Both the position numbers and the translations under genes were made by a program. From NCBI GenBank assembly GCA_036495195.1, contig DASXNH010000230.1, forward strand, positions 1-11,856: DNA of 11,856 nucleotides. Reading direction: 5' to 3'. Shown here piece after piece: positions 5,683 to 11,856 of this stretch (the stretch's first letter is position 1; every line of letters starts with the position of its first letter). The DNA comes from Palsa-872 sp036495195. GTDB taxonomy: Bacteria; Chloroflexota; Dormibacteria; Dormibacterales; Dormibacteraceae. A model generated the notes under the pieces. It was not told the DNA's origin and searched no databases. It saw nothing but the letters and a program-made list of their open reading frames with translations.

Positions 5683-8600
5683 ATGCGCCCGCCTCTGGAA
5701 TCAGCTTGGGGCCTTGGGGCCGTGCTTCGCGGCGTTGTCGCCGACATGCAGCACGCCTCCAAGGCGGATATCGTCTCGATCTTCCTTTACGAAGAGTCGA
5801 GCCAAACCTACTACGCCCCATTTGCCACGGGGCAGCCTCAGGAGAGCCTGCTCGACTCGCTGACCGACATGCGCGAACAGCTCGCCCGCTATTCGAGCGA
5901 TTTGATCCAGGGCAAGGTGCCGGACGACATCGCTGTACAGCACTACGGCTCGACCGTCTGGCTGACGGTGACGCGGCAGAAGCTCGTCGCACGGAATGCG
6001 CCGGCCGAGATCGACAGCACCTTCATCAGGCGTTATCAGATCCAGGCGACGATCGGGTTGCCTCTGCTGGCGGGTGAACGTTTCCTCGGTCTCGTCTATC
6101 TGAACTATCGCGGTCGCGACCAGGCGCCTGACGGCGGAAAGCTGGCCGAGCTCGAGCGGCGCGCCGCCAGCGCGGCCGCTGCCGTGGCCGCCGTGTTGGC
6201 AGCCGCCGAGCGGTCGGCTTTGGATGGCGTCGGCCGGCTGGCGGCGCTCCTGACAGCTTCGGCCGGGACCGAGCGGACGGACATCAAAGAGCTCCGGCGG
6301 CTGCTTTCAATCGCGCTGGCCGAGCTGCTCCTCGCCAGCGAGCTCGACGGCGCAGCGATCTACCAGTTCGCGTCGCAGCGCACGAGCCTCGAGCTGGTGA
6401 CCGCGCATGCGCCGGTGGCCGCGCCACCTCGAATCGAGCGCACCGATCCCGCGGCGCCTTGGCCGTCGGTGCTGATGGAATCGGTGGCGACATCGATCGC
6501 TGCCGCAGACCTGCATCCAGTCGCCACCTATGCCCTCGGCAGCGAACAGGAGCCGCACGGTTATCTCGTCGTGCTCAGCCGCGACCGGCTCGCCACGGTT
6601 CGGCGCGCACCGGCCACCGATCTGCTGCTGAGGGCCGGCGCCGAGCTGATCGGCAGCTCGCTGGCGAGCCAGCGCCTGATCGCTGAGCTCGAGAACAGCA
6701 ACCGCCTGCTCGGTGCCCTGGGAAACATGACCACCGCGATGCTCAGGCCAGGTGGATCTCGCCAGGACGTCCTCGAGGCAGTGGCCGCTCACCTCACCGA
6801 TGCGACGGTGCCCGAGTTCGACTTTCATTTCGCCAGCGTCTATCTGCTGGAGGAGCGGGCCGGCGAGACGATGGTGGTGAGCAAGGCCGCGGGCGCTGCA
6901 ACCAGCGTCGCGGTGGATTCAGCGGAGACTTCGAAAGCCGGCGTGCGGCGCGCTCGGGTGCCGAGGTGGGTCCTGGAGGACGAGCGCGAGCTGGCACCCG
7001 ATGATGTGCTCGTCCATGTCGCGCGCACCTGGCAGGTGGCGGTGGTCGGTCCGATGCCGTTGGGTGGCAAGACTGACCGGGCCGACGTGGTCGCGGGCAA
7101 CCTCCCGGCGCAGGCGACATGGTCCCAGGTACCCATCGTGCGCGGCGACGGCACCGTGCTCGGCCACGTCGCCGCGTGCCTCATCGGCTCCGGCCTCGAC
7201 AACCGGGCGGAGTTGGCGAGCGACCCGCCTTTCACGTTGGCCGGCGAGGTGTTCGAGAAGAGCGGACATGGCGACCTGATCCGGATCTTCCTGCCTTTCG
7301 GTTCCGACCTCAACCACCGCGCCACCGGAGTCCTGGAGGTCGGTTATCACCGCACCCACGACCGCAGACCCGACTGGGGTCAGATTGAAGCGCTGCGGGC
7401 TGCGGCCGCGCAGGTGGCGGTGGCGGTCGAGACCGCGCGCTTGTACGAAGAGGCGCGCCGCCACGGCGACGAGCTCGAGCTGAGCGCAGACGTCAGCCGC
7501 GCCATTGCCTCCTCCATCGACCTCGATCAGACGCTGCGCCTGGTCGCGCAGGGCCTGGTGCGCCTGGTCGATGCGTCGCTCTGCCAGATCGCGCTGTACG
7601 AAGAGGATCGCGAGGGGTGGTTCGGCGCCGCGGCGTCCGACCAGGAGGAGCTGTGGCGGCGGCAGCACGGTGAGCGCTCCGAGCCTTCGTTCCTGTTCGA
7701 CGTGCTCGACCACGGCGAGCCTCTGGTCGTCGAAGATACGAGCGCGAACGATCGGGTCAGCGCCGCTTACATCAAGGCGTTTGGCGTGCGGTCGCTGCTC
7801 GCGCTACCGCTGATCGCAGACGGCCAGCCCATTGGCGCCGCGGTGCTCGGAGAGCGCGACCATCTTCGTAAGTTCACGCCTGAGGAGGTCGAGCGCGTGC
7901 AGGGCCTCGCGCTGGGCGCTGCCGTCGCGATCAAGAACGCGCGCCTGCACGCGCTCGCCGAAGAGGAGCGCCACCTGCAGAAGGATTTCGTGCTCGTCGG
8001 ATTTGGCCAGTGGGGACAGAAGGCTTATGGGCACCTGCAGACGCTGAAGCAGTTCTTCAACTTTCGAATTCACGTGGTGGAGCAGGACCTGCCCGGTGCG
8101 CGCGATCGGCTTGCGGTGCGCGAGGAGGAGGTGCACACGCATGGGGACGCTTTCTATTGGGATGGCGTTTCGCTGCCCGCACACGAGCAGCTGCAGCGCG
8201 AGCTGGAGTCCAGCTCATACGTGATCACCTATATCGCGACGCCGGCTGCGACGCATCTACCCACCCTCGCGCTGTACTACGACCTCAGCGACGTGGTGCT
8301 CATCGAGAAACCACTGGGAGCGCCGCCTGAGGAGTACCGCGAGTTCCTCGACCATGCGCCGGGCGGCGTCGAGATCGTGGCCGCGGACCACTACTACTTC
8401 AAGCTTGAGGTGCGGCTGCTGCAGCTCTTGCTGACCGAGGAGAGGACGCTGCGCGATTTTCTCGACAACGTTGAGGAGATTCGCATCGAGATCCTGGAGG
8501 AGCAGCCGCTCGCGGGGGCTGCCGCGGACATTGGCGTGATCGCCGATTTGATACCGCATGCGTTCGCGATCATCTCGCTGCTAACGCCAATCGATCGGAT

Positions 8601-9111
8601 CCACCTCGATGAGGAGAGGCCGCTCTCGGTTGGGCGGCATGAAGGGCTCACCGGCCAGCGCGAGAGCTACGCGCGCGTCAACTCGACGTTCCAGAACCGG
8701 GGCCGCTCGGTTCGGTTGATCATCGACGTGGGCAAGGGAGCGGAGAACGCCAAGTGGATCAAGCTGAGCGGTGAGCGGCGTGCAGGTGGACGCAGCCCTA
8801 GCTACAAGTTCGACTTTGGGAGGGGCGAGGCGATCGATGGGACGCAGGCGACAGTGCGCGCGGCGGTGCGCAGGATCCGCGAGCCGGGGGTCCCGGACAA
8901 CGCGCACCTCAACATGCTCCGGCATGTGATTGAGAAGAGGCACCCCGCGGTGGGCATCCTTTCAATCCGCGAAGCGATACGCGCCAACCAGAGGGTGCGA
9001 GAGCTCGAGGCGATGGCGGTAGACCTGCTGGCAAAAGGCGAGGTCACCACCTACGCGGTGGGCACGCGCCCGGCATTCGACTCGAAGCCAGCACCCAGCC
9101 TAAGTCACTAA
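5683..9111 (+). CDS. Multi-GAF sensor fused to Gfo/Idh/MocA-type oxidoreductase
   Basis: Large soluble protein of 1142 residues, with no signal peptide or membrane segment. GAF-like modules: about 10-175 (ends IGLPLLAGERFLGLVYLNYR), 200-335 (degenerate), 345-588 (with a long internal insertion) and 600-758 (clearest: LLALPLIADGQPIGAAVLGE). A short helix linker (755-767) leads straight into a complete NAD(P) oxidoreductase: Rossmann GFGQWG (773-778), ATPAATH (852-858), EKPLG with K876, DHYYFK (902-907), and D955/H959 spaced as in the Gfo/Idh/MocA catalytic pair. The EKP and DHY motifs also recall glucose-6-phosphate dehydrogenase. There is no histidine kinase, GGDEF, EAL, phosphatase or HTH domain. 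Only two cysteines occur (C499, C634), so thiol redox sensing, Fe-S binding or covalent bilin attachment is unlikely. The role is unknown; a ligand-gated dehydrogenase or a substrate/NAD(P)H sensor are both inference. The reading frame is unbroken across the junction. Confidence 0.85.
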   Translation: MRPPLESAWGLGAVLRGVVADMQHASKADIVSIFLYEESSQTYYAPFATGQPQESLLDSLTDMREQLARYSSDLIQGKVPDDIAVQHYGSTVWLTVTRQKLVARNAPAEIDSTFIRRYQIQATIGLPLLAGERFLGLVYLNYRGRDQAPDGGKLAELERRAASAAAAVAAVLAAAERSALDGVGRLAALLTASAGTERTDIKELRRLLSIALAELLLASELDGAAIYQFASQRTSLELVTAHAPVAAPPRIERTDPAAPWPSVLMESVATSIAAADLHPVATYALGSEQEPHGYLVVLSRDRLATVRRAPATDLLLRAGAELIGSSLASQRLIAELENSNRLLGALGNMTTAMLRPGGSRQDVLEAVAAHLTDATVPEFDFHFASVYLLEERAGETMVVSKAAGAATSVAVDSAETSKAGVRRARVPRWVLEDERELAPDDVLVHVARTWQVAVVGPMPLGGKTDRADVVAGNLPAQATWSQVPIVRGDGTVLGHVAACLIGSGLDNRAELASDPPFTLAGEVFEKSGHGDLIRIFLPFGSDLNHRATGVLEVGYHRTHDRRPDWGQIEALRAAAAQVAVAVETARLYEEARRHGDELELSADVSRAIASSIDLDQTLRLVAQGLVRLVDASLCQIALYEEDREGWFGAAASDQEELWRRQHGERSEPSFLFDVLDHGEPLVVEDTSANDRVSAAYIKAFGVRSLLALPLIADGQPIGAAVLGERDHLRKFTPEEVERVQGLALGAAVAIKNARLHALAEEERHLQKDFVLVGFGQWGQKAYGHLQTLKQFFNFRIHVVEQDLPGARDRLAVREEEVHTHGDAFYWDGVSLPAHEQLQRELESSSYVITYIATPAATHLPTLALYYDLSDVVLIEKPLGAPPEEYREFLDHAPGGVEIVAADHYYFKLEVRLLQLLLTEERTLRDFLDNVEEIRIEILEEQPLAGAAADIGVIADLIPHAFAIISLLTPIDRIHLDEERPLSVGRHEGLTGQRESYARVNSTFQNRGRSVRLIIDVGKGAENAKWIKLSGERRAGGRSPSYKFDFGRGEAIDGTQATVRAAVRRIREPGVPDNAHLNMLRHVIEKRHPAVGILSIREAIRANQRVRELEAMAVDLLAKGEVTTYAVGTRPAFDSKPAPSLSH

Positions 9112-9122
9112 CTCGGCAGGAT

Positions 9123-9142
9123 TGGCCGGGTCTCCCCGGCCA
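9123..9142 (+). terminator. Hairpin after the GAF-oxidoreductase gene, probable terminator
   Basis: Perfect 8-bp stem TGGCCGGG / CCCGGCCA (9123-9130 with 9135-9142) around the loop TCTC, 11 nt after the TAA at 9111. The following TAACTTT is only modestly T-rich, so intrinsic termination may be weak. Confidence 0.55.
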
Positions 9143-9223
9143 TAACTTTGTGCAAACCCCTCCAATGCGTTGCGAGGAGCGCTGATTCGTCATTAAATCC
9201 GATCCATACACCGGAAAGAGAGC

Positions 9224-9259
9224 ACGACGGAAAACCATCCGGGTTTTCCTTCGTCTTTT
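9224..9259. terminator. Probable bidirectional terminator between convergent genes
   Basis: Inner stem GGAAAACC / GGTTTTCC (9229-9236 with 9242-9249) around loop ATCCG, extended by ACGA / TCGT (9224-9227 with 9251-9254) across one C-T mismatch: 12 pairs in all. On the plus strand it is followed by CTTTT, a fair U-tract. On the minus strand it lies just past the glycosyltransferase stop (9258-9260), with a pyrimidine-rich stretch beyond it. It therefore fits as a shared terminator for the two converging genes. The rest of 9112-9257 holds no gene that I can see. Confidence 0.65.
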
Positions 9260-10319
9260 AGCGGTGGTAGGACTCCTGGATGGCCCTTTCGTACACCGAC
9301 TGATAGCCGTCCGCCATCTGCTGCGGACCGAAACGTTCAGTGGCTCGTTTCACGCACTGCTGTAGGTCAATCTCTCCGATCCGGCCATACGCCTCGACGA
9401 GGCCGTCGATGTCTTTCGCCAGCCAGCCCGTGACGCCCGGCTCGACGATCTCGCTCGCGGCGCCTCGCGCAATCGCGATCACCGGGGTGCCGCTGACCAT
9501 CGCCTCGACCATGGCGATACCGAACGGCTCCTCCCACTGGATCGGAAAGATCATCGCCCTCGCCTTCGCGAGCAGCCGCGCCTTCTCCGTGCCCACGACG
9601 TTCTCATGCCAGGTCACGAGATCGCCGATATGCGGCTTTATCTCCTTCTCGAAGTAATCCCCCGAGTCGGGATCGATCTTGCCCGCCAGCACCAACCGCA
9701 CGCCCAGCCTTCTAGCGACCTCAACCGCCAGGTGCTGACCCTTGGCCGGGCTGATCCGCGCCAGCTGCATCAGGTAGTTCTCTTTCTCCTCGGGGCACAC
9801 GGGGTGGTACTCGGCCGGGTCGACCGCGTTGTGAACCACGCGGCGCCACTTGACCCCGGCTACCTGCGCCTGCTGCGCGCGGCTGATGGCGACCAGGTGC
9901 ACCTCGTCATCGACCTCACCGAGGAAGTCGCCCTCGGCCTCCGTGAGCGCGCCATGCAGCGTGGCGACGACCGGAGTGTCCAGACCGCCCGTGGCCGCCA
10001 CGAGGATGCCGGGCAGGCCGGAATGGTCGTGGATGACATCGAACGCCCGGCGGCGCACCACGTGGTAGGCCCGGTCAAGGAACAGGCATTCCCGGGCCTG
10101 CTGGTCCCGCGTTCCCAGCTGGGGCGTCCAACTTTCAGGCGCGACCGCGATCGTCTCGAACGGCCCCTTCGAGCCCTGCTGGCCGATCACCGCCACCTCG
10201 TGGCCCCTGCTCTGAAGCTCCCGGGCCAGGGTGTCGGCCATGAGCTCGATGCCGCCATACCCCTTCGGGGGCACGGGGTACCAGGGGCTCACGATCATTG
10301 CAATGCGGCGATGGACCAT
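9258..10319 (-). CDS. GT4-family glycosyltransferase
   Basis: Retaining GT-B glycosyltransferase of 353 residues, cytoplasmic, using a nucleotide-sugar (or possibly sugar-phosphate) donor. The N-terminal domain opens with a Rossmann strand RRIAMIVSPWYPVPPKGYGGIE (4-25), whose glycine-rich loop is typical of GT4, then DVIHDHSG (94-101) and ATLHGAL (119-125). The C-terminal domain has HNAVDP (163-168), the phosphate-contacting R188 and K194 in ARISPAKGQH, and the EX7E motif EPFGIAMVE (E264, E272) followed by SGTPVIA and a GVTGWL close. The ATG at 10319 follows GGGGAG at a 10-nt spacing. It lies 33 nt downstream of the debranching-type enzyme on the same strand, so the two are probably co-transcribed, which suggests a shared glucan or glucoside pathway. 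The acceptor cannot be read; glycogen, trehalose, glycolipid or polysaccharide are all possible. Confidence 0.92.
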   Translation of the reverse strand: MVHRRIAMIVSPWYPVPPKGYGGIELMADTLARELQSRGHEVAVIGQQGSKGPFETIAVAPESWTPQLGTRDQQARECLFLDRAYHVVRRRAFDVIHDHSGLPGILVAATGGLDTPVVATLHGALTEAEGDFLGEVDDEVHLVAISRAQQAQVAGVKWRRVVHNAVDPAEYHPVCPEEKENYLMQLARISPAKGQHLAVEVARRLGVRLVLAGKIDPDSGDYFEKEIKPHIGDLVTWHENVVGTEKARLLAKARAMIFPIQWEEPFGIAMVEAMVSGTPVIAIARGAASEIVEPGVTGWLAKDIDGLVEAYGRIGEIDLQQCVKRATERFGPQQMADGYQSVYERAIQESYHR

Positions 10320-10329
10320 GCAATTAGAA

Positions 10330-10341
10330 CTCCCCGCGGGG
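10330..10341 (-). promoter_or_regulatory. Shine-Dalgarno of the glycosyltransferase within a C/G palindrome
   Basis: GGGGAG (10335-10330, minus strand) precedes the ATG at 10319 by 10 nt. Its Gs are half of the perfect DNA palindrome CCCCGCGGGG (10332-10341). A 3-bp hairpin with a CGCG loop is possible but weak, so any masking of the site is only a suggestion. Confidence 0.4.
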
Positions 10342-10352
10342 TGGCGGCTACC

Positions 10353-11856
10353 CTAGACGGTCATCCAGGCGGGGTTTCCAGTGACCACCTGAAGACCCGC
10401 CGGCGCGTCGGATTGGACCGTGCACGACCCATCCGCTTTGCGCAGCACGCTCAACCCGAAGCGGTGGGGACCCACCTGCAGCTCCTCGACCGTTAGCCGC
10501 GGGCACCACGGTGGCAGGGCTGGATTCACGTACACACGGCCGGACGGCATGTCGGGCTCGAGACCGAGGAGGATGCGGACCATCTGCAGGACAGCGCCGG
10601 CCGCCCAGGCCTGGGGAACGTTGGCCATGCGGTAAGGGACAGGAACCGCAATCTCCTCTTTCGGCAGGCCCGAGAACAGCTCGGGCATCTGGATATCCTC
10701 GAAGCACATGACAGCCGCGAGCAGGCCGTCGATCATGCGCCAGGCATGCTCGTCCATGCCGTAGCGGCGAAGCCCCGCGGCGGCGATCACCGTGTCGTGC
10801 GGCCAGACCGAGCCGCGCTGGTAGGAGTGAGGGTCGTATGAGGGGTGCTCTTCGGACAGTGTGCGAAGGCCCCAGCCGCTGAACATGTCGCGCCGGAGAA
10901 GGCGTTCGCCGGCCATCCGGCCGCGCTGTGGATCGAGAATCCCCATCCACAAGCAGTGGCCGGGGTTGGAGGTCACCGTGGCGATGGCACGCTTCTTACC
11001 GTCGATGGCGAAGGCGAGCTCGCCGGAGGATTCGAGCCAGAACTTTTCTTGAAAGCTCTTCTTCAGCGCGGCGGCCTCAGACCTGAGTCGCGCCGCTCGC
11101 TCGCCGTCGCCCCATGCGTCGAACAGGGGCGCCATCTGGACCTTGGCCCCGTAGACGTATGCCTGCAGCTCGCACGTGCCGATGGGCAGCTCTGGAAAGA
11201 CGCCCGCCTCATCGAGCACGCCGTCATGCGCGTCGCGCCAGGCCTGGTTGCGGTATCCCGTTGGCGTCCGCGGCGCGTATTCCTGGAATCCGTCGCCGTC
11301 ACGATCGCCGTGCCGGTCAATCCAATCGAGGCAGCCTTCCGCCACCCGTTTGAATGGCGCCAGCGCAACGGCGTCGCCGAGCCATCGGTGGTGCTCCGCG
11401 AGCAGCAGCAGGTAGAGAGGAGTGGCGTCAGCGGTCCCGTAGTACGGGCGGTGTGGCACCAGACCGAAGTGTGCCCACTCGCCCACGCGCAACTCGTGCG
11501 GAATCTTTCCCGGCTCCATGTCGCGAACCGGGTCGTCGGCGCCGGCCTGCCACCGCGCGAGACTCTCCAGGGTTCCGTTGGCCACTGACGAGTCCGCGAT
11601 GATCGCCTGCATGGAGGCGATCAACGAATCCCGGCCGAACAGGGCCATGAACCACGGCAGGCCGGCCGCCGGCATCCAGTGCTCAGATGTGTCGCCGAGG
11701 TCGTGCAGGCGCAGCGCGGCAAGATCTTCGATGGCCCGCTCGTAGGCAAACTGGAGGCGGATGTCGGCGGGCTTGACGCGCGTGACGGAGTCCTGCCATT
11801 TGCGTGCCTGAACCTGGGGCTCGTCCTGGCCCTCGAGCTCAAACTCGCATCCAGTG
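10353..11856 (-). CDS. Amylo-alpha-1,6-glucosidase-like (glycogen debranching-type) protein, N-terminus missing
   Basis: The frame stays open to the right edge, giving 500 visible residues including the whole catalytic (alpha/alpha)6-type domain. Family members are about 650-720 residues, so an N-terminal beta domain of roughly 150-200 residues is off the window. In visible numbering the hallmark blocks are AAGLPWFMALFGRDSLI (63-79), EPGKIPHELR (114-123), DGDGFQEY (186-193), NPGHCLWMGI (297-306), SGWGLRTLS (326-334), GSVWPHD (348-354), PELFSG (391-396) and PQAWAAGA (414-421). A short beta-rich C-terminus follows. These blocks match bacterial proteins annotated as amylo-alpha-1,6-glucosidase. 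Not all are proven debranching enzymes, and some related proteins act on other oligosaccharides or glucosylglycerate-like compounds, so the activity is inferred. An internal ATG at 11675 is not the start: the conserved fold continues upstream of it. It leads the glycosyltransferase by 33 nt. Confidence 0.9.
   Translation of the reverse strand, partial: TGCEFELEGQDEPQVQARKWQDSVTRVKPADIRLQFAYERAIEDLAALRLHDLGDTSEHWMPAAGLPWFMALFGRDSLIASMQAIIADSSVANGTLESLARWQAGADDPVRDMEPGKIPHELRVGEWAHFGLVPHRPYYGTADATPLYLLLLAEHHRWLGDAVALAPFKRVAEGCLDWIDRHGDRDGDGFQEYAPRTPTGYRNQAWRDAHDGVLDEAGVFPELPIGTCELQAYVYGAKVQMAPLFDAWGDGERAARLRSEAAALKKSFQEKFWLESSGELAFAIDGKKRAIATVTSNPGHCLWMGILDPQRGRMAGERLLRRDMFSGWGLRTLSEEHPSYDPHSYQRGSVWPHDTVIAAAGLRRYGMDEHAWRMIDGLLAAVMCFEDIQMPELFSGLPKEEIAVPVPYRMANVPQAWAAGAVLQMVRILLGLEPDMPSGRVYVNPALPPWCPRLTVEELQVGPHRFGLSVLRKADGSCTVQSDAPAGLQVVTGNPAWMTV

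Noticed and set aside
5658..5762. N-terminal extension of GH2 to an ATG at 5762
   Set aside because: The added 35 residues are Ser/Thr/Arg-rich, not part of the GH2 fold, and would overlap the start of the divergent gene by 80 bp.
6919..7713. Minus-strand open frame of 264 codons inside the GAF-oxidoreductase gene
   Set aside because: Antisense shadow: His/Arg/Gln-rich, no domain features, no ribosome site noted, and fully covered by a conserved plus-strand protein.
8395..8420. DHY motif taken as proof of a glucose-6-phosphate dehydrogenase
   Set aside because: The EKP and DHY resemblance is real, but ATPAATH and the D-x3-H spacing fit Gfo/Idh/MocA better; calling the substrate glucose-6-phosphate is not supported.
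9606..10496. Plus-strand open frame of 296 codons across the glycosyltransferase and its upstream gap
   Set aside because: Mirrors the minus-strand GT4 gene and runs into the debranching gene; no motif and atypical composition.
10845..11588. Plus-strand open frame of 247 codons opposite the debranching-type gene
   Set aside because: Antisense of a well-conserved enzyme; no independent support.

Overview
GC-rich, gene-dense bacterial DNA whose third codon positions are so GC-rich that long antisense open frames appear throughout. The content and style (CUT1 sugar importer, several glycoside hydrolases, a TTG start, one probable leaderless start) fit a free-living soil heterotroph such as an actinomycete, a Chloroflexota member or a Dormibacterota-like lineage. 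I cannot place it more precisely. I see no rRNA, tRNA, CRISPR array, insertion sequence or phage gene.

Layout, left to right, in alternating strands. (1) Minus strand, 1-2661: an ABC importer operon transcribed aglE-like lipoprotein > aglF-like permease > aglG-like permease, the last running off the left edge. The three proteins resemble the AglEFG alpha-glucoside transporters more closely than generic MalEFG. (2) 2662-2812: a divergent control region with a near-consensus promoter for the importer, an imperfect inverted repeat lying over its -35 element, and a probable leaderless extended -10 promoter for the next gene. (3) Plus strand, 2813-4054: a GH1 beta-glycosidase. (4) Minus strand, 4029-5657: a GH2 hydrolase, tail-to-tail with GH1 and overlapping it by 26 bp. 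(5) Plus strand, 5683-9111: a 1142-residue protein with about four GAF-type sensory modules fused to a complete Gfo/Idh/MocA-type NAD(P)-dependent oxidoreductase. It starts only 25 bp from the divergent GH2 start. (6) 9112-9257: a convergent intergenic region with two strong hairpins. (7) Minus strand, 9258-11856: a GT4 glycosyltransferase preceded by an amylo-alpha-1,6-glucosidase-like protein that is cut by the right edge.

Together this is a carbohydrate-scavenging locus: import of a di- or oligosaccharide, intracellular hydrolysis by GH1 and GH2, and a separate GH/GT pair probably linked to glycogen, trehalose or other alpha-glucan metabolism. The unusual member is the GAF-oxidoreductase fusion. 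It carries no kinase, cyclase, phosphodiesterase or DNA-binding output, and the dehydrogenase itself sits where a signalling output would normally be. It is the best candidate here for an undescribed system: a ligand-gated sugar or polyol dehydrogenase, or a dehydrogenase fold re-used as a sensor.
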